Source: Triticum aestivum
Taxonomy: Eukaryota; Streptophyta; Magnoliopsida; Poales; Poaceae
Assembly: GCF_018294505.1 (NCBI RefSeq)
Contig: NC_057795.1
Coordinates: 524,959,184-525,023,183 of the forward strand
Length of the DNA: 64,000 bases
Direction of reading: 5' to 3'
Part shown: piece after piece, positions 12,696-24,262 of the stretch
Position numbering within the stretch: position 1 is the stretch's first letter
Layout of the letters: each line of letters starts with the position of its first letter
Made by a program: the position numbers and the translations under genes
Notes under the pieces: generated by a model
What the model was told of the DNA's origin: nothing
What the model saw: only the letters and a program-made list of their open reading frames with translations
Database searches by the model: none

Positions 12696-13614
12696 TGATG
12701 AGGACATCAATACAATTGTTACACCCACAGCCCCTGCTGTTATACATACTGGACCAATTACTAGAGCTCGTGCACGCCAACTAAATTACCAGGTACTTTC
12801 GTTTCTTGGTAATGATTCTAATGTTCATGAGAATATGATGCTGCCTAAATTGGATACATTTGTTTTGCTTACAAATGAAGGGCCTAGCTTGGAGAAGGAT
12901 GAACATTGGAGCAAGAACAAGCATGGAGATGAAGGCATGCGCAAGGGGAACAAGAACGGAGTTACAAGTGATGATTTCAGGACTTTGAAGCCACCATAAT
13001 GGGTGCATGAAGCCTTGGACGAAATATACAAGATGCCACTTCATAAATTTCGTCCCGAGGCTATTATAGGTGCTGCGTCACCTTTTTATTGGGCCAGGCC
13101 CATGTAATTTCGAAATACATTAGTATAGGCTATTTTTTAGAGTCTGTATGTGTGGGGAAACAAGAGATAGGGTTGATTTCGGACCCCTCCACCAAGGGCC
13201 ACGAAATTCCCCCCTCTTCCTCCATATATACAGCCCTTAGGGCATCGTTTAGACTTTGGGTTTTGTTTAGATTAAAAGTTCGCCATAGCTGCAACTTCGC
13301 GTACTTCGTTTGTGTTCAACGACCAGACAAAGGCGTCACAGAACCCCACCTTGATCAAATAAAGCTTTCATCTTATATTCGCAATATCTAGATTGCAATC
13401 TCAGTTTCTTGCTTGTTCTTCGTTTGCTCGCAGGAAACAGACCCTCGTGGTCAGGTTGATCGTGCTCCGGCGTGGTCAATAACCTCTCGGAGTTGGTTTA
13501 GCGATTGCTAAGGCGCGACGTCCTCGCACGTTCGTAGTCGGATCGTCAAAGTCGACTTCCACCAAAGCGATATCCATCATCTCATCGAAAGACGGGACAC
13601 CTTTGCCTCTATCA
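12696..13614 (+). mobile_element. A4 5' LTR
   Basis: 919 bp, TGATGAGGACATCAATAC to CTCTATCA. It contains a TATATA box at 13225-13230 and an AATAAA signal at 13358-13363, which together place R. The first ~300 bp encode the polyprotein C-terminus when this sequence occurs as a 3' LTR ([15 protein letters not shown] region). Confidence 0.95.
13225..13230 (+). promoter_or_regulatory. LTR TATA box (family A)
   Basis: TCCATATATACAGCCC lies in the middle of every full A LTR, about 130 bp before the AATAAA signal. It is the likely core promoter of the genomic RNA. The same site recurs in the other A LTRs. Confidence 0.6.
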
Positions 13615-13616
13615 AG

Positions 13617-13634
13617 TGGTATCAGATTTCCAGG
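13617..13634 (+). other. A4 tRNA primer-binding site
   Basis: TGGTATCAGATTTCCAGG starts two bases after the LTR. The first ten bases fit the 3' end of initiator-Met tRNA, the usual minus-strand primer of CRM and many other plant gypsy elements. Confidence 0.85.
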
Positions 13635-14856
13635 TTGCTCGGTGAGATTTTACAGTTTTTCGTAGTTTAGATCGAGTTTGTTCTTCATACCTACAGTCCA
13701 CGAAAAAGCCACACAAAAAAATTAGGGTTAGTTCATCATATCCGAACCAATCTGAGCCTTTGCATAATCTTTTTAGGGTTTTGCTTTGTTGAATTTGCGG
13801 TTGCATCGTCGTGTCTAGTTGCTGGTCTTAGAGTCTAGTCTTTTAGAGTTTCGAGTTCTAGTCATAAGTTGTCACGCCGCCGCCGCACCATCATCATCGC
13901 CCCTGCCATCTACCACCACCGCTCCGAATTCGTATCCATATACCACCACCAATCCGTGCCCATATACCACCACCGATCCATATCCATATACTACCACCGC
14001 TACCACCACCGCTGCCATATACCACCACCATATTTCCACCACCAATCCGAGTTCCTTGCTTATTAGGTTTGTTTTCGGGATCCATCTAGATTCCGATTCG
14101 TGTTTCCTTGCCGGAGTAGGTTTCGGAAAAAAAAAAGAAAAAGAGTCGGGTAGCCACGCTCCGTTTAGGCCCAAAAATTTTCGAAAACGCATTTTTCGAA
14201 AAATTTTCTGGCTATCCTATTTTTAGGTGTTTCTGAGTGTTTTGAGACAGGTGCCATTATAGGAAGTTTTTTTGACCCGTTTCCAGTTTTTGGGTCCGGG
14301 CAGTCGAAAAAAAAAATCGAACAAAAAATTTTCGTGCCCATCCTGTCAGTTTGACCTAGGAAGAGTTTTGAGACACTCGCCATTATAGTGCTTTTTCGCA
14401 AAAAAAAAGCAGCGCAAAAAAAAGAGCGCAAAAAAAAAAGAGAGCGAAAAGAAAAAATTCAGAGTGTGCTTTTCCCTTGTTTACGTGCCGCGCCGTGATT
14501 TTGTTGGTGTTCTAGGCTCGCGTCTCTAGCACAGTCTAGCCTAGGACCAGCACAGTACCGTCGTTGAGCGTTTATTCAACTTTGCATCTCTGAATTGATT
14601 ATTGCTGAACCTTTTTGCTACCATACTATAAGCCTTCCCAGCTCCACATACATCTACGTCGTGTGTTCGACTCTCCCTGGTAATCGCTCTATCCAAGCTT
14701 TGAGAGTTTTTGACTACAACGGTTGCCGATCACCGCCTGCTGCTGGGTAAGAACTGGTAAGAATTTGAGATTTGCTTGATGGATTTGTGATACACCACCA
14801 CCACTTCTTAGTAGTCTGTAGGATCATATTCTTGTGTGTTTCTATTGCTGCTAACC
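13635..14856 (+). mobile_element. A4 5' leader
   Basis: Non-coding leader of about 1.2 kb. It holds a degenerate tandem repeat of TACCACCACC and ATCCATATCC blocks (about 13905-14050), A/T homopolymer runs (14305-14455) and, near its end, two splice-donor-like GGTAAGAA motifs in tandem (14745-14764). I see no real coding region. Confidence 0.85.
13905..14050 (+). repeat. Degenerate CCA/ATCCATA tandem repeat in the family A leader
   Basis: Alternating TACCACCACC and ATCC(A/G)TATCC(CATA) blocks of about 26-30 bp. Equivalent stretches occur at 6045-6180, 24095-24235 and 24300-24450. A5 instead has a 33-bp unit, about two copies, around GTTCCACCAGATTCATC (26405-26480). Confidence 0.7.
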
Positions 14857-17800
14857 ATGCCAGGATCACAAGCCGACGAGATTGACTGGGAGAACTTATC
14901 GAACAAGGAGCTTCATGATAAGTTTCAGCAAATGATGACTGAACAGGTACAAGATGTGCTGAACAATTTTGAAGAGGCCATGGAGAAGATCACTGGCCTT
15001 GAGAAGACGTTCGAAACAAAGCTCGATAACAGATTTAATGAACTGCTTGCGCGTCTTCCACCACCGGCTGCACCTGTCGCACCTCTGCAACAACAACAAC
15101 TACGCCCCCTTCCGAATCAGTATGGACGAGCACAGCGTGTTCCTATTGAGACAGGACAAACTTCTGGTGCCGCTGCTACTGCTGTTGGTGCTTCTTTGGC
15201 TCCTGCTACTGCTCCTGCTGGTACCCAGGAGGATGATGAGTATGCGGGTGATTATGAGGATGAGGTTGATCAAAATCAGATCTACGAGCAGCCACCAGCA
15301 CCACCACCAGCAGGTCGACCTCAGGTATATATTCGTAATGGTAGGCCTGCACCACCACCTCAGGTACGAGATGATGTCCATATTCCTAAACTGAAATTGA
15401 ATATTCCACCATTTGAGGGTAGATATGTTCCTGATATATATCTTACTTGGGAGTTAGAAACTGAACAACGATTTACATGTTTACAATATCCTGAGGAGAG
15501 ACGAGTTGCTGCTGTTGTTTGTGCTTTCACTAGTTTTGCATGTGTATGGTGGTCTGAACATTGTAGATTATATCCTACTCCAACTACTTGGGCTGCTTTG
15601 AAAACTGCTATGCGTACGCGTTGGGTTCCACCATATTATCAACGTGAATTGCTTCAAAAATTGCAGCATTTAAGACAAGGGAAAAATTCTGTAGAAGAAT
15701 ATTATCAGGAATTACAAACTGGCATGATTAGATGTGGTATTGTTGAGGAGAATGAAGCTATGCTTGCACGTTTTCTAGGTGGATTAAATAGAGAGATTCA
15801 GACCATTCTAGACTATAAGGAGTATACTAATATCACTCGTTTATTCCATCTTGCTTGTAAAGCTGAACGTGAAGTGCAGGATCGACAAGCATTGGGGCGA
15901 ACTAACTTTTCTGCAGGCCGACCTTCATCATGGACACCACGTGCATCTTCTACTTCAACTGCACCAGCACCTCCCTCCGGTGCCACCTCCAGCCGTGATA
16001 CAAGAAAACAGGCACAACCACCATTATCTGCCAAGAGCGCACCTGCGGGGCCTGCACAGCGTTCTTCTTCTTCCATGGCATCAACAGGGCACACAAGTGA
16101 TATTATTTGTCGTCGTTGTAAGGGAGGAGGTCATTATGCGAGGGAATGCAAATCTCCGCGTGTGATGATTGCTACCGCGGATGGTGGATATGAGTCTGCT
16201 AGTGACTATGATGAGGAGACATTGGCTCTTATTACACGTGAAGAACATGGTGGAGATGATTCTGATCATGAGACGCAATACATGGCTCCTAAAGACGCTG
16301 ACAGGTATGAATGTTTAGTTGCTCAACGTGTTTTGAGTGTGCAGGTCACACAAGCTGAGCAAAATCAGAGGCACAATTTGTTCCATACCAAGGGAGTTGT
16401 GAAGGAACGTTCTGTGCGCGTCATAATAGACGGAGGGAGCTGCAACAACTTGGCTAGCATGGAGATGGTGGAGAAGCTTTCTCTCACCACAAGACCACAT
16501 CCACATCCTTACTACATCCAATGGTTCAACAACAGCGGCAAGGTTAAGGTAACACGTACTGTTCGTGTGCATTTTAGTATCTCTACATATGCTGATTATG
16601 TTGATTGTGATGTGGTACCTATGCAAGCATGTTCCTTATTACTTGGTAGACCATGGCAATTTGATAAAAATTCTGTACACCATGGTAGAAACAATCACTA
16701 TACTCTTGTTCATAAGGATAAAAATATTACTTTGCTTCCTATGACTCCTGATTCCATTTTGAAAGATGATATTAATAGAGCTAATAAAGCACAACAGGAG
16801 AAGAATAAGAGTGAAAATCAGATTGTGGCAAAAGAATTTGAGAAACAAATGAAGCCTAATAATAAACCATCTAGTGTTGCTTCTGAAATTAAATTGAAAA
16901 GTGCATGTTTATTTGCCACCAAATCTGATATTGATGAGCTAGATTTCAGCAACTCTGTTTGCTATGCTTTTGTGTGCAAAGAGGCATTATTTTCATTCGA
17001 GGACGTGCCTTCCTCTTTGCCTCCTGCTGTCACTAACATTTTGCAGGAGTTCGCTGACGTTTTTCCACAAGACGTGCCACCGGGATTACCGCCTATTCGA
17101 GGGATTGAGCATCAGATTGACTTAATTCCCGGTGCTTCACTGCCAAACCGTGCACCATACCGTACCAATCCAGAGGAGACGAAGGAGATTATGCGTCAAG
17201 TACAAGAGCTTCTCGACAAAGGTTATATACGCGAATCCCTTAGTCCTTGTGCTGTTCCTATTATTCTAGTGCCGAAAAAGGATGGTACATCACGTATGTG
17301 TGTTGATTGTAGAGGCATTAATAATATTACTATTCGTTATCGTCATCCTATTCCTAGGCTAGATGATATGCTTGATGAATTGAGTGGCTCTACAATATTC
17401 TCCAAAGTTCATTTGCGTAGTGGCTACCATCAAATTCGTATGAAATTGGGAGATGAATGGAAAACAACATTTAAAACTAAGTTTGGATTATATGAGTGGT
17501 TAGTCATGCCTTTTGGGTTAACTAATGCACCTAGTACTTTCATGAGACTAATGAACGAAGTTTTACGTGCTTTCATTGGACGATTTGTGGTAGTCTATTT
17601 TGATGATATACTGATTTATAGCAGATCTTTGGAAGAACATTTGGAACATTTACGTGCTGTTTTTATTGCTCTACGTGATGCACGTTTGTTTGGTAACCTT
17701 GGGAAGTGCACCTTTTGCACCGACCGAGTATCTTTTCTTGGCTATGTTGTTACTCCACAGGGAATTGAAGTTGACAAAGCCAAGATTGAAGCTATTGAGA

Positions 17801-18108
17801 GTTGGCCGCAGCCCAAAACGGTCACACAAGTGAGGAGTTTTCTTGGCCTCGCTGGATTCTATAGGCGTTTTGTGAGAGATTTCAGCACCATTGCTGCACC
17901 TCTCAACGAGCTTACAAAGAAGGATGTGCCTTTTGTTTGGGGTACCGCACAGGAAGAAGCCTTCACGGTATTGAAAGATAAGTTGACACATGCTCCTTTA
18001 CTCCAACTTCCTGATTTTAATAAGACTTTTGAGCTTGAATGTGATGCTAGTGGAATTGGATTAGGAGGTGTGTTATTACAAGATGGCAAACCTGTTGCAT
18101 ACTTTTCT
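14857..18108 (+). pseudogene. A4 gag-protease-RT-RNase H reading frame, truncated
   Basis: The longest open family A frame here: 1084 codons from ATG 14857 (context CTAACCATGCC) to 18108 without a stop. Gag occupies roughly residues 1-410 with a proline/glutamine-rich stretch near 65-90. The CCHC knuckle is at 16108-16149 and protease DGGSCNN near 16430. RT begins near residue 770 and has YFDD at residues 914-917 (17596-17607), followed by RNase H DASGIG near 18045. At 18108 the frame runs into an inverted LTR and ends at 18210 after about 33 foreign residues. In RT motif A the first catalytic aspartate is replaced: codon CAT (His) at 17410-17412, residue 852, where all other copies have GAT. 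The RT is therefore probably dead despite the open frame. Gag subtype is I/b. Confidence 0.93.
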
Positions 18109-18339
18109 CCATGCTTGTTCTTGCTCCAATGTTCATCCTTCTCCAAGCTAGGCCCTTCATTTGTAAGCAAAACAAATGTATCCAATTTAGGCAGCATCAT
18201 ATTCTCATGAACATTAGAATCATTACCAAGAAACGAAAGTACCTGGTAATTTAGTTGGCGTGCACGAGCTCTAGTAATTGGTCCAGTATGTATAGCAGCA
18301 GGGGCTGTGGGTGTAACAATTGTATTGATGTCCTCATCA
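18109..18339 (-). mobile_element. Truncated inverted family A LTR inside A4
   Basis: The U3-side 231 bp of an A LTR on the minus strand. It is truncated at 18109, joined to plus-strand RNase H across a shared TCT, and continues normally at 18339 into the polypurine tract and pol of a minus-strand unit. The missing part includes the TATA box, R and U5. Confidence 0.9.
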
Positions 18340-20573
18340 TCCTCCCCTTCTTGAAATGAAGTCGTCCTCGACGGAAGTTCATCTTCGTCACCCAAATAAG
18401 GCTTCAAATCTGCAATGTTAAAAGTGGGACTAACCCCAAAATCCGAAGATGGAAGAGGCAACAAATCAATAGGTGCACGAGGTAGGAAACCATACACAAC
18501 TTCAAAAGGGCACATCTTAGTAGTAGAATGCAATGAACGATTATAAGCAAATTCAATATGAGGCAAGCATTCCTCCCACATTTTCTTATTATTCTTCAAA
18601 ACAGCCCTAAGCATAGTAGACAACGTTCTATTGACTACTTCAGTTTGTCCATCAGTTTGGGGGTGACAAGTAGTACTAAAAAGCAGTTTAGTCCCCAACT
18701 TAGCCCATAAACATCTCCAAAAGTGGCTAAGATATTTAGTATCACGATCTGAAACAATAGTATTTGGCACACCATGCAAGCGAATAATTTCACGAAAGAA
18801 CAAATCAGCAACATTAACAGCATCATCGCTTTTATGACATGGTATAAAGTGTGCCATTTTCGAGAATCTATCCACGACAACAAATATGCTATCCCTCCCC
18901 TTCTTTGTTCGAGGTAAACCTAAAACAAAGTCCATAGATATATCCTCCCAAGGAACACTAGGTACAGGCAAAGGCATATATAAACCATGAGGATTGAGTC
19001 GTGACTTAGCTTTTTGACATGTAGTGCAGCGAGCAATAAAACGCTCAACATCCCGTCTCATCTTTGGCCAAAAGAAATGTGTAGCAAGTATGTCCTCCGT
19101 CTTCTTCACGCCAAAGTGTCCCATTAATCCTCCTCCATGCGCCTCCTGCAACAACAAAAGACGAACGGAACTAGCTGGAATGCATAGCTTGTTAGCACGA
19201 AACACAAATCCATCGTTAACAACAAACTTGTTCCACATTCTTCCTTCTTTACAATTCTGCATTACATCTTTAAAATCAGCATCATGCACATATTGATCTT
19301 TGATGGTCTCCAAACCAAATATTTTGAAGTCAAGTTGTGAAAGCATAGTATAACGACGAGACAATGCATCAGCAATAACATTTTCTTTTCCCTTCTTGTG
19401 TTTAATGACATAAGGGAAAGTCTCAATGAATTCAACCCATTTAGCATGTCTACGATTCAGTTTAGCTTGACTTTTAATATGTTTCAAAGATTCATGATCA
19501 GAATGTATAACAAATTCTTTGGGCCATAAATAATGTTGCCATGTTTCTAAAGTCCGAACAAGAGCATATCATTCTTTATCATAAGTAGAATAATTCAGAC
19601 TAGGCCCACTCAATTTTTCAGAAAAGTATGCAACAGGTTTGCCATCTTGTAATAACACACCTCCTAATCCAATTCCACTAGCATCACATTCAAGCTCAAA
19701 AGTCTTATTAAAATCAGGAAGTTGGAGTAAAGGAGCATGTGTCAACTTATCTTTCAATACCGTGAAGGCTTCTTCCTGTGCGGTACCCCAAAGAAAAGGC
19801 ACATCTTTCTTTGTAAGCTCATTGAGAGGTGCAGCAATGGTGCTGAAATCTCTCACAAAACGCCTATAGAATCCAGCGAGGCCAAGAAAACTCCTCACTT
19901 GTGTGACCGTTTTGGGCTGCGGCCAACTCTCAATAGCTTCAATCTTGGCTTTATCAACTTCAATTCCCTGTGGAGTAACAACATAGCCAAGAAAAGATAC
20001 TCGGTCGGTGCAAAAGGTGCACTTCCCAAGGTTACCAAACAAACGTGCATCACGTAGAGCAATAAAAACAGCACGTAAATGTTCCAAATGTTCCTCCAAA
20101 GAACTGCTATAAATCAATATGTCATCAAAGTAAACTACCACAAATCGTCCAATGAAAGCACGTAAAACTTCGTTCATTAATCTCATGAAAGAACTAGGTG
20201 CATTAGTTAACCCAAAAGGCATGACTAACCACTCATATAATCCAAACTTAGTTTTAAATGCTGTTTTCCATTCATCTCCCAATTTCATACGAATTTGATG
20301 GTAGCCACTACGCAAATCAACTTTGGAGAATATTGTAGAGCCACTCAATTCATCAAGCATATCATCTAGCCTAGGAATAGGATGACGATAACGAATAGTA
20401 ATATTATTAATGCCTCTACAATCAACACACATACGTGATGTACCATCCTTTTTCGGCACTAGAATAATAGGAACAGCACAAGGACTAAGGGATTCGCGTA
20501 TATAACCTTTGTCGAGAAGCTCTTGTACTTGACGCATAATCTCCTTCGTCTCCTCTGGATTGGTACGGTATGT
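18340..20573 (-). pseudogene. Inverted pol fragment (RT to integrase) inside A4
   Basis: Minus-strand pol from the beginning of RT (YRTNPEETK, near 20570) to the polypurine tract. RT YFDD, RNase H DASGIG and integrase HHCC plus D,D,E are readable. An in-frame deletion of about 110 codons joins LPLPSS to DFGVSP near 18443. A TAT-to-ATG-side change near 19570 breaks the frame between RNase H and RT. Its upstream end is joined to the U5 end of a family B LTR, so no leader, gag or protease is present. Confidence 0.9.
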
Positions 20574-21554
20574 TGATAGAGGCGGGGGTGTCCCGATCTT
20601 TCGATGAGATGATAACTATCGATTTGGTGAAGATGACTTTGACGATCCGACTACAAACGTGCACGACGTTGCGCCTTAGCAATCGCTAAACCAACTCCGA
20701 AAGGTTATTGACCACGCTGGAGCACAATCAACCTGACCACGAAGATCTATTCCTGCAAGCAATCGAAGAACAAGCAAGAATATGATAAAAGCAATCTGAA
20801 TATTGCGAGTATATATGAAGTATTGATAAGGGTGGGGATCCGTAAGCGGTCTTGGTCTGGTCGTTGGACACAAACGAAGTACACGAAGTTGCAATGGCTA
20901 ACTTTTAACTAAACAAATCCCAAGGAAAAGCTACTAGATGGATCTACTTATATAGGAGCAAGGGGTGGCGGCCAAGGAGGTGGGAGGACGTCCCAAGGCA
21001 GCCTAAAACTAAATCTAGGTCGTACAAGGCCAATGGGCCCAAGTGGAGTTGATGTAACACCTTTGGACTTGTAGTTTCACTCGGATTCTGCTGCAGCATC
21101 AGATTGTTTCGTCCACAACTCAACGCTCCGGACGAATTTGAAGGTGATTCCAATTGGGTTGGAAAGTGCACGAAATCTAGTTTCCAACAAAAAAAGAATC
21201 ACCCAATTCGGAGTCCGTATGAAAAACTTGTGTGCGTTTTGAGTCAGGTATGTCTGTGCAGTCCGAATCTGAATCCAGAACGTGAGAGACTTGGACTCTA
21301 TCTTCTCTTGGGCCAAAAGTGACGTGAGAGAACTTTTTGGACAGCAAATAAACATCTCGTTCTTCCTTATCTTCATATGTGGATTGTACAAATGTCCCAT
21401 ACACCTGCAATTAGACAAAACACAAAAGTGTGTGAAGTATTTTTGTTCTGGATAACATAAATAGATTATTGAATAGTTTGCACTAGAAATCACCTGACAA
21501 ATATGCATATATGCAATATTTTTGGTCATATCCAAGGTAGTCATGTCCTCATCA
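20574..21554 (-). mobile_element. Family B LTR inside A4, no target duplication
   Basis: A full family B LTR (981 bp) on minus, between minus-strand A pol on the left and plus-strand A integrase on the right. Flanks TATGT and GGGAG do not match. The U5 end may carry one extra base of the LTR-PBS linker; the U3 end is exact. The U5 region is of the A-like subtype (CCTCTCGGAGTTGG form). It is the only family B sequence inside the A nest. Confidence 0.9.
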
Positions 21555-22697
21555 GGGAGGGATAGCATATTTGTTGTCGTGGATAGATTCTCGAAAATGG
21601 CACACTTTATACCATGTCATAAAAGCGATGATGCTGTTAATGTTGCTGATTTGTTCTTTCGTGAAATTATTCGCTTGCATGGTGTGCCAAATACTATTGT
21701 TTCAGATCGTGATACTAAATTTCTTAGCCACTTTTGGAGATGTTTATGGGCTAAGTTGGGGACTAAACTGCTTTTTAGTACTACTTGTCACCCCCAAACT
21801 GATGGACAAACTGAAGTAGTCAATAGAACGTTGTCTACTATGCTTAGGGCTGTTTTGAAGAATAATAAGAAAATGTGGGAGGAATGCTTGCCTCATATTG
21901 AATTTGTTTATAATCGTTCATTGCATTCTACTACTAAGATGTGCCCTTTTGAAGTTGTGTATGGTTTCCTACCTCGTGCACCTATTGATTTGTTGCCTCT
22001 TCCATCTTCGGAGAAGGTTAATTTTGATGCTAAACAACGTGCTGAATTGATTTTAAAAATGCATGAGTTAACTAAGGAAAACATTGAGCGCATGAATGCT
22101 AAATATAAACTTGCTGGAGATAAGGGTAGAAAACATGTTGTGTTTGCACCTGGAGATCTTGTTTGGTTACATTTGCGTAAGGATAGATTTCCTGATTTGC
22201 GCAAATCAAAGTTAATGCCACGTGTTGATGGTCCCTTTAAGGTGTTAGAGAAAATAAATGATAATGCATATAAACTTGAGCTGCCTGCAGATTTTGGGGT
22301 TAGTCCCACTTTTAACATTGCAGATTTGAAGCCTTATGTGGGTGAGGAAAATGAAGTTCCGTCGAGGACGACTTCATTTCAAGAAGGGGAGGATGATGAG
22401 GACATCAATACAATTGTTACACCCACAGCCCCTGCTGTTATACATACTGGACCAATTACTAGAGCTCGTGCACGCCAACTAAATTACCAGGTACTTTCGT
22501 TTCTTGGTAATGATTCTAATGTTCATGAGAATATGATGCTGCCTAAATTGGATACATTTGTTTTGCTTACAAATGAAGGGCCTAGCTTGGAGAAGGATGA
22601 ACATTGGAGCAAGAAAAAGCATGGAGATGATGGCATGCGCAAGGGGAACAAGAACGGAGTTACAAGTGATGATTTCAGGACTTTGAAGCCACCATAA
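21555..22697 (+). pseudogene. A4 integrase, resumed part
   Basis: Plus-strand integrase from [13 protein letters not shown] to the polyprotein stop TAA at 22695-22697 inside the 3' LTR. The second Asp (SDRD) and the Glu (DGQTE) are present; the zinc finger and first Asp lie in the lost part. The 3' polypurine tract AAGAAGGGGAGGA is at 22381-22393 and is itself translated (QEGEDDED). The tail [15 protein letters not shown] is in the LTR, where CRM elements carry their chromodomain-like CR motif. Confidence 0.9.
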
Positions 22698-23310
22698 TGG
22701 GTGCATGAAGCCTTGGACGAAATATACAAGATGCCACTTCAAAATTTCGTCCCGAGGCTATTTTAGGTGCTGCGTCACCTTATTATTGGGCCAGGCCCAT
22801 GTAATTTCGAAATACATAAGTATAGGCTATTTTTAGAGTCCGTATGTGTGGGGAAACAAGAGATAGGGTTGATTTCGGACCCCTCCACCAAGGGCCACGA
22901 AATTCCCCCCTCTTCCTCCATATATACAGCCCTTAGGGCATCGTTTAGACTTTGGGTTTTGTTTAGATTAAAAGTTCGCCATAGCTGCAACTTCGCGTAC
23001 TTCGTTTGTGTTCAACGACCAGACAAAGGCGTCACAGAACCCCACCTTGATCAAATAAAGCTTTCATCTTATATTCGCAATATCTAGATTGCAATCTCAG
23101 TTTCTTGCTTGTTCTTCGTTTGCTCGCAGGAAACAGACCCTCGTGGGCAGGTTGATCGTGCTCCGGCGTGGTCAATAACCTCTCGGAGTTGGTTTAGCGA
23201 TTGCTAAGGCGCGACGTCCTCGCACGTTCGTAGTCGGATTGTCAAAGTCGACTTCCACCAAAGCGATATCCATCATCTCATCGAAAGACGGGACACCTTT
23301 GCCTCTATCA
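22394..23310 (+). mobile_element. A4 3' LTR
   Basis: 917 bp, exact ends, followed directly by GTTAG. It shares private variants with 12696-13614 and so is its true partner. Confidence 0.95.
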
Positions 23311-24262
23311 GTTAGCAGCAATAGAAACACACAAGAATATGATCCTACAGACTACGAACAAGTGGTGGTGGTGGGTGTCACAAATCCGTCAAGCAAAACT
23401 CAAATTCTTACCAGTTCTTACCCAGCAGCAGGCGGTGATCGGCAGCCGTTGTAGTCAAAAACTCTCAAAGCTTGGATAGAGCGATTACCAGGGAGAGTCG
23501 AACACACGACGTAGATGTATGTGGAGCTGAGAAGGCTTATAGTATGGTAGCAAAAAGGGTCAGCAATAATCAATTCAGAGATGCAAAGTTGAATAAACGC
23601 TCAACGACGGTACTGTGCTGGTCCTAGGCTAGACTGTGCTAGAGACGCGAGCCTAGAACACCAACAAAATCACGGCGCGACACGTAAACAAGGGAAAAGC
23701 ACACTCTGAAATTTTTCTTTTCGCTCTCTTTTTTTTTGCGCTGCTTTTTTTTTGCGAAAAAGCACTATAATGGCGAGTGTCTCAAAACTCTTCCTAGGTC
23801 AAACTGACAGGATGGGCACGAAATTTTTTTTTGTTCGAATATTTTTTTTTGTCGACTGCCCGGACCCAAAAACTGGAAATGGGTCAAAAAAAACTTCCTA
23901 TAATGGCACCTGTCTCAAAACACTCAGAAACACCTAAAAATAGGATAGCCAGAATTTTTTTCGAAAAATGCGTTTTCGAAAAACTTTGGGCCTAAACGGA
24001 GCGTGGCTACCCGAAACCTACTCCGGCAAGGAAACACGAATCGGAATCTAGATGGATCTCGAAAACAACCCTAATAAGCAAGGAAATCGGATTGGTGGTG
24101 GATATATGGTGGTGGTATATGGCAGCGGTGGTGGTAGCGGTGGTAGTATATGGATATGGATCGGTGGTGGTATATGGACACGGATTGGTGGTGGTATATG
24201 GATACGGATTCGGAGCGGTGGTGGTAGATGGCAGGGGCGATGATGATGGTGTGGCGGTGGCG
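23311..24262 (-). mobile_element. Element A3 5' leader, resumed after A4
   Basis: Begins with the second GTTAG and continues the minus-strand leader upstream of the A3 gag start. It runs to about 24262-24271, where orientation flips. The 5' LTR and primer-binding site that should follow are absent. Same T-rich runs and CCA/ATCC repeats as the other leaders; no gene. Confidence 0.88.

Larger units (their letters stand above)
12696..23310 (+). mobile_element. Element A4, family A retrotransposon with inverted insert
   Basis: A complete insertion of 10615 bp with matching outer LTRs and TSD GTTAG. The order is 5' LTR 12696-13614, leader, gag to mid RNase H (14857-18108), an inverted block (18109-21554: truncated A LTR, minus-strand pol, family B LTR), integrase on plus (21555-22697) and 3' LTR 22394-23310. 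The two outer LTRs share private variants (ATCAAATAAAG, ATATCTAGATT) and differ at only about ten sites by eye, so the insertion is young. The host part between RNase H and integrase (about 720 bp) is missing at the insert. Confidence 0.93.

Noticed and set aside
13905..14050. CRISPR-like or satellite array in the leader repeat
   Set aside because: Units are short, degenerate and without unique spacers; this is a plant retrotransposon leader.
22479..22742. Recurring 87-codon antisense frame across the start of every A LTR
   Set aside because: It mirrors the polyprotein tail encoded on the other strand. Conservation follows from LTR identity.
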